From Histomonas meleagridis (Eukaryota > Parabasalia > Tritrichomonadida > Dientamoebidae): a stretch of DNA of 64,000 bases. Both the position numbers and the translations under genes were made by a program. Where the stretch lies: assembly GCA_020186115.1 (NCBI GenBank), contig WSYJ01000060.1:2790001-2854000 (forward strand), in the 5' to 3' direction. How positions within the stretch are numbered: position 1 is the stretch's first letter; each line of letters begins with the position of its first letter. Below are positions 59,626 to 64,000 of this stretch, piece by piece. The notes under the pieces were generated by a model, which did not search any database, was not told where the DNA came from, and worked only from the letters and a program-made list of their open reading frames with translations.

Positions 59626-60846
59626 TCAATCTGAATCAGAAGCGTCCGCTTTGTTCGGGAAATATAAACCACTTCTTTGGTCTGGCATTTGTTTCTCTCC
59701 AGGCTTAAACTTAACAGTATATCCACTTCCTCTATCAGAAAGCGTCTTTCCACCCTCAACAGCAACAGAGTATGAAGCGCTACTGAAGGCACGATCACCA
59801 GCAAATGGAACATAATTATCAGTTGCTCCCATTCCAGTGATAGGACGATCGTATACATCATATGAATCCTCTGTGCCATATCCTGTGTCAACTCCACTGC
59901 TTTTGTTGAATAATTGTGGATCAAATTCATCATCGACGGTTTGCGCCAAAATCGGAAGTCCAAGCGCCGCTTGCGCTGCAGTATCGCGATGAGCCAATCC
60001 TTGTCTTTGCCTTTTCATTCTACGGCGTTGTTCTTTAGTTTCTTCGAGAATTCGATCTACTCTTTTTTCTTCGGATGTTTTACTGCGATTAATTTGGCGC
60101 TTCTCTTCGTTAAGACGACGCGCTTCTTCAACCATTTTTTCTTCTTCTTCACGTTGGAGCTTTTGAGCAAGTTGTCGTTGAGCAAGATTTCGTTGAGCAA
60201 TTGATTCATTGATTGACATTGATGCAGCTTCAAGGGCTTTAGTGAAAACCGTGAACTTGTCAGACATTTGAGGTTGCTCAAATCGACGTGCATCGGCACC
60301 AACACGTTTATCCATAGGGATAACATAACCTTCTGGGTTTCTCCAATTGGAAACACAAACTGGAATGGCCCAATAACGCTGTTCATCTTCTGTAAGTTTT
60401 TCAGTGGGCGCTGTTAATATTGGAGCAGGATCTTCTTTTTGAAGTGAAATTGGTTTACGGTTCCTGAATCGAGATGGATCAAGAGGATCAACTCTTTTCT
60501 CAGCAACTCGTACTACGTATTCTTCTTTTTCGTTATTATGATATTTAATCGTTGTGATTCCACCATTCTTTTTGACTGGTCCTGTTTTTGCCATCAACAC
60601 TTCTGCGACAGATTGTTCGAGTTGCCTGCTAATTAAAGCTTTTGCTTCATCATTTGGTTGTTGCCTTGGAATTGCTACTGTTGCAGTAAGGAGAGACATT
60701 TCGAATGTTGGCACTTTTATATAACCGTCAGAGATTTGAAAATTTTCATCAGTTGAGAAGCCGAATTTTGGGCTAATTTTTTGCCCTCTTGCGGGTGGTA
60801 CTAAAAATTCAGCATGTCTGTTCGGATTGGTTTGAATATCATTCAA
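59626..60846 (-). CDS. SNW/SKIP (Prp45) spliceosomal protein, 5' end disrupted
   Basis: The open frame has 406 codons starting with TTG at 60846; no in-frame ATG occurs before codon 50 (60699). SNW1/SKIP/Prp45 stabilises the catalytic spliceosome as part of the Prp19-related complex. Diagnostic features: VPPARGQKISPKFGF near the start, the SNW domain with QLEQSVAEVL, the signature PVCVSNWRNPEGYVIPMDKR, then a charged coiled-coil tail (LQREEEEKMVEEARRLNEEK; RNRMKRQRQG-like basic patch). Homology to an ankyrin-locus spacer begins right at 60841, so the true start codon and promoter seem to have been replaced. An ATG at 60842 is one base out of frame. Confidence 0.9.
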   Translation of the reverse strand: MNDIQTNPNRHAEFLVPPARGQKISPKFGFSTDENFQISDGYIKVPTFEMSLLTATVAIPRQQPNDEAKALISRQLEQSVAEVLMAKTGPVKKNGGITTIKYHNNEKEEYVVRVAEKRVDPLDPSRFRNRKPISLQKEDPAPILTAPTEKLTEDEQRYWAIPVCVSNWRNPEGYVIPMDKRVGADARRFEQPQMSDKFTVFTKALEAASMSINESIAQRNLAQRQLAQKLQREEEEKMVEEARRLNEEKRQINRSKTSEEKRVDRILEETKEQRRRMKRQRQGLAHRDTAAQAALGLPILAQTVDDEFDPQLFNKSSGVDTGYGTEDSYDVYDRPITGMGATDNYVPFAGDRAFSSASYSVAVEGGKTLSDRGSGYTVKFKPGEKQMPDQRSGLYFPNKADASDSD

Positions 60847-61320
60847 AATAATATTTGGAAATAATTTTAAATATTTAATACACCACTTATGAAAGCATCT
60901 TTAAATGGTCGTACAGAAATAGTTAAATTACTTCTTGAACAAGAAGGAATTGATATTAATGCTAAAAGTATTTATTTGTTTTATTTGATATTTATTTTAA
61001 TAATTTAGTATTTCAAAATAATATTTGGAAATTATTTAAATTATTTAAAACAGCTCTTATGTTTGCATCTGATATTGGTCAAACAGAAATTGTTAAAGTA
61101 CTTCTTAAACAAAAAGGAATTGATATTAATGCTAAAAATATTTAATTATTATATTTGAAATTTATTTTAATAATTTGAAGTTTTAAAATAATATTTGGAA
61201 ATTATTTTCATTATTTAAAACAACACTTATATTAGCACCTAGAAATGGTCGTACAGAAATTTAAATTACTTCATGAACAAGAAGGAATTGATAATAATGC
61301 TAAAAACAAATGATGATATT
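60847..61320 (+). pseudogene. Three ankyrin units with spacers, no N-terminal domain
   Basis: Plus-strand units at about 60880-60968 (TPLMKASLNGRTEIVKLLLE), 61048-61141 (TALMFASDIGQTEIVKVLLK) and 61218-61310 (TTLILAPRNGRTEI, then a one-base loss). They are separated by spacers nearly identical to those of the 43-45 kb array. Only the third unit is frameshifted. There is no start or N-terminal exon, so this is a dislocated fragment. Confidence 0.7.
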
Positions 61321-62370
61321 TCATGGGGAAATGTCAATGTGGATGACATTTGGATAAACCTTATCAATCCCGAAAATTCTCATTAAATGAAAAAAATTCA
61401 GAAAATTTCCAAAAAATTGTTATTTTTATTTTTTTAATACAGTAATGTACACGAAAATATGTCCATCAGCCGGAAATTTCTGTCCTATTATTAACGGTCA
61501 CCAATCATATTTATAAAACTTATCAATTGGAACTTGCTATTTCTCTTCGCACGGATCCTTCGCGAAGGGGGATAATGGCCCCGCCGGGCTTTTTCAGTAA
61601 AATACGATCACAGGCGCAGGGGTGGGTTGGAATGTGATTGAATAATTTACATCAAAATTGAATGATTTTTGAGAATTTTCATGTACGTATGAAGGAACTG
61701 TCCTTATACTTCTTGAATCAAATTGTAAGATTCTGTTGGATCTTTCTAAGAAGCCAGCAAAAATGAACAACAAATTAAAATATATGATTCATAAAAATGA
61801 AAAAAAAGATTGTCATAATTTTAAATCGTTTATAACATCATTCTACTATAAAATTATATAATTAAAATATATGTTAATTAATATTATATTGATTCGAATT
61901 TTTTATCCAGAAAGTTTCCTTGTATTTCCGATTAATTAATATTTTAGAGTTACTATCCTATAAAAATTAACGTTCTCATGTAGAGTAAGCTTACTGCTTT
62001 ATCATTTTAAATATCCAACTTATGAATGAAGTTAAAGAACACTTGTTTCCACCAAAGAAGAGAAAATTATCGTGATGCTAAAGCACGATTACTCCAAATT
62101 ATTTACAGAGAATTTAATTATTGTTCCCAAATTTTTTTATTATTAATGATTTTTTTTTAACTAGAGATTCAATATTTAAGAAAAAGATAATCATTTTTTT
62201 CTATCAAATGATTTGTAAAATTTCTGATTTCTTTATCATTTCCTATTATTACAATTTGAAGCTATCACACTCATACGAAGCGTTTGACCGCTGCATGCAA
62301 TTAAAGAATCGTATCAATACTTTTGCCATATTAATAGGATAAATTTTGGAAAAGATTAAATTTTTATTGT
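61321..62370. other. Gene-poor stretch with GC-rich hairpins
   Basis: No convincing gene. ATTAACGGTCACC at about 61488-61500 resembles the promoter element. GC-rich hairpins lie at 61557-61594. A decayed coding-like trace (RRENYRDAKARLLQIIYREF) at about 62055-62115 and an F/I-rich frame to 62342 have no start. Confidence 0.45.
61557..61594. other. GC-rich palindromes followed by a T-run
   Basis: CCTTCGCGAAGG (61557-61568) is a perfect 12-bp palindrome. GCCC-CGCC-GGGC (61578-61589) is a 4-bp hairpin followed by TTTTT. It resembles a bacterial intrinsic terminator in form and is out of keeping with the local base composition. Confidence 0.5.
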
Positions 62371-64000
62371 CTAGACAAATACATCATCATCAGAGCCTTC
62401 TATATTGTATTTCGCTTCCTTCTTCTGGCTATCATCGCTAGTGAACTGGTTCCTCTTATTACGCTTCACCATGAAGATAACCAACAACACAACGCCGACA
62501 ACCACCAAAACGCATGCAATTACTATACCTACGATTGGTCCAGTTCCCAACGAATGACTATTATCTTCATCACCAGTAGCCGAAGTTGAAGTATTTGTAC
62601 TTGAAGGCAATACGTTTGACGATATTAAAATACTATTATTACCTTTTACGATGAAAATTTCGTTATCATTTGTTTCATTAATATCATTAGTAACGTTCAA
62701 GTTAATTATTTGTAAGTTAACATTCCAATCATTAACATTCATAGATGAAGCGTTAACAATTACAATACCTCCAGCGAACATATTACCAAGTGATTCAATA
62801 CCATTTGCATCGACAGTAACATTTAATTGATTTGGAGTATTACCAACATTACCTAAGTTAAGTAATGGTATACCTAATGATGATACTTCCATATTAATAT
62901 TAACATTTTCATTTAATGTTATACTATCAGTTGTATCTCTTGGTGATAATGTAGAAGAAGGTTCTAATTTTAATGTATTTAAGATATTTAATTGAACTGT
63001 TTCAACTTTAGCTTGTCTTCTAACTATTAAATGATTTGTTAATATTGGTACTTCATTATTATTATTATCTTTAATTGATAAAATTGTCTTTGTAGAAGTA
63101 TTTGCTAATTCGATTGTATTAGTTTCATATTGTTTATTTAATGTAATGATTTGATCTGTTGGTCGATATAATATTTCTCCACTTAATATATTCGATAAAT
63201 CTGTTAATCCAATACCAAGTTGATTAACAATTCGATATACAGCTATACGAATACCTTCGATATTATATTGATATTTATATGATGTAATATAATTAAGTAA
63301 ATCTTGAACTGTCATCATAGTATTACCTAATACTTGTTGTATCATTGTAATAAATGGTACAAACTTTTCATAATATGGTAAGTTTTGTATTGTATAATTA
63401 GTAGAACTTTGTTCATATAATTTAATTAAATAATCAGAGATAACATATAATACTTTAGTCATATTAATTATACTAAATGAATATGGTTCATCATTAGTAA
63501 TAAATATTTGTGAAAATGAAGTAAATGATAATTCATCATAAAAGATTTTCTCTAATGTATAAGTTGCATTCCAAAATTGTTTATCAATATTATTAATAAT
63601 TGTCTTAAATGATTCGCCTTGATTAATATCATTAATTGCTTTTTGATATATATCTAATATCTTTGATGAACCAATTGTTATCATTTCAAATACTTCCGAA
63701 AGTTTTGTTGTTTGACTTTGAAGTTTTTCAATATTCGAATTAATTTGTTGAAGTTTATCTTCTGGAATAATTTGATTAAAGATATTTATTAAATTATATA
63801 CAAGTTCTAATGCTGAATTAAATGCATTTGATAACTGAACTTGTGTTAATATTTGTTGGAATGGTAAATTTTGTATCATTTGTGATACTAATGTATAAAC
63901 ATTCCAATCAGCTTCATATATATCTTTAAGTGGTAATTCAGTTTCATATAATATCTTTAATGATGTTATAATATTTGTAATTGAATCAATTAATGATAAA
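62371..64000 (-). CDS. Type I membrane surface protein, 5' end beyond the window
   Basis: The minus-strand frame is open from 64000 to 62371 (an ATG at 63879 is internal: the frame continues upstream to the window edge). At least 540 residues. The ectodomain starts helical (FNSALELVYNLINIFNQIIP; LQSQTTKLSEVFEMITIGSS) and becomes beta-rich and Asn/Ser/Thr-rich (NTIELANTSTKTILSIKDNN; NVNINMEVSSLGIPLLNLGN). Then come a Ser/Thr stalk, one membrane helix (GPIVGIVIACVLVVVGVVLL-VIFMV) with a basic stop-transfer, and a short acidic tail (EGSDDDVFV). Typical trichomonad surface glycoprotein layout; not BspA-like in the visible part. The 3' 200 bases are less AT-rich than the rest. Confidence 0.7.
   Translation of the reverse strand, partial: LSLIDSITNIITSLKILYETELPLKDIYEADWNVYTLVSQMIQNLPFQQILTQVQLSNAFNSALELVYNLINIFNQIIPEDKLQQINSNIEKLQSQTTKLSEVFEMITIGSSKILDIYQKAINDINQGESFKTIINNIDKQFWNATYTLEKIFYDELSFTSFSQIFITNDEPYSFSIINMTKVLYVISDYLIKLYEQSSTNYTIQNLPYYEKFVPFITMIQQVLGNTMMTVQDLLNYITSYKYQYNIEGIRIAVYRIVNQLGIGLTDLSNILSGEILYRPTDQIITLNKQYETNTIELANTSTKTILSIKDNNNNEVPILTNHLIVRRQAKVETVQLNILNTLKLEPSSTLSPRDTTDSITLNENVNINMEVSSLGIPLLNLGNVGNTPNQLNVTVDANGIESLGNMFAGGIVIVNASSMNVNDWNVNLQIINLNVTNDINETNDNEIFIVKGNNSILISSNVLPSSTNTSTSATGDEDNSHSLGTGPIVGIVIACVLVVVGVVLLVIFMVKRNKRNQFTSDDSQKKEAKYNIEGSDDDVFV

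Noticed and set aside
62121-62342. ORF of 73 codons before the last surface gene
   Set aside because: F/I-rich, no supported start, no conserved pattern; likely chance in AT-rich DNA.

Overview
This window is AT-rich protist DNA. The gene content points to a parabasalid (trichomonad), most likely Tritrichomonas foetus or a close relative; this is inferred from content, since no rRNA or other direct marker is present. The evidence is BspA-like (TpLRR) surface proteins with S/T-rich stalks and a single C-terminal membrane helix, ankyrin proteins with the trichomonad N-terminal domain (DUF3447-like), part of a Maverick/Polinton with an intact capsid-like gene, very short gaps between divergent start codons, and no canonical introns that I could find. 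Several open frames begin with TTG or GTG only because of how they were delimited. I moved those starts to an in-frame ATG where one exists and say so where none does.

Layout. 0-9 kb: a ubiquitin-like protein, a membrane P-loop ATPase, a secreted thioredoxin-fold-like protein, a BspA-like gene, a broken hotdog thioesterase, an ankyrin gene with three intron-like insertions, and tRNA-Lys(TTT). 9-28.6 kb: conserved cell genes (a large TKL-like pseudokinase, RtcB RNA ligase, an ARM-like protein, V-ATPase subunit E, EFHB/CFAP21-like) mixed with a rearranged ankyrin locus and a roughly 6-kb coiled-coil gene broken by frameshifts. 28.6-32 kb: a large BspA-like gene with 5' frameshifts. 32.9-40.6 kb: mobile DNA, comprising a DDE integrase pseudogene flanked by CAAAAAGTGG repeats and a Maverick fragment (intact major-capsid-like ORF, two small amphipathic proteins, a repetitive 787-codon ORF with one stop). 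40.7-46.4 kb: two ankyrin loci on the minus strand, each an N-terminal exon followed by an array of ankyrin units separated by conserved AT-rich spacers. 46.6-60.8 kb: compact cell genes: RhoGEF-Kelch, Mo25, VPS55/LEPROT, an NT-C2 + DIL-like protein, a Vti1-type SNARE, a 46-residue Tom22-like protein missed by ordinary ORF calling, and the SNW/SKIP splicing factor. 60.8-64 kb: an ankyrin fragment abutting the SNW 5' end, a gene-poor stretch, and the C-terminal part of a type I surface protein.

The most interesting signal is the ankyrin architecture. In the two minus-strand loci every one of 17 ankyrin units keeps an intact reading frame. The units are separated by spacers, often 77 nt, whose lengths are not consistently multiples of three, always placed between the end of one unit and the X-T-A-L start of the next. 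The last unit of each array runs into a unique tail and a stop. This looks like multi-exon genes whose introns lack the GT...ACTAACACACAG consensus of trichomonads, or alternatively a cassette-donor array. RNA evidence would decide.

Second-tier signals are a CGGT(T/C) element 11-40 nt upstream of at least seven start codons (Myb-like promoter candidate), single in-frame TAA codons in otherwise intact genes, and a Maverick fragment in which only the capsid gene is unbroken.
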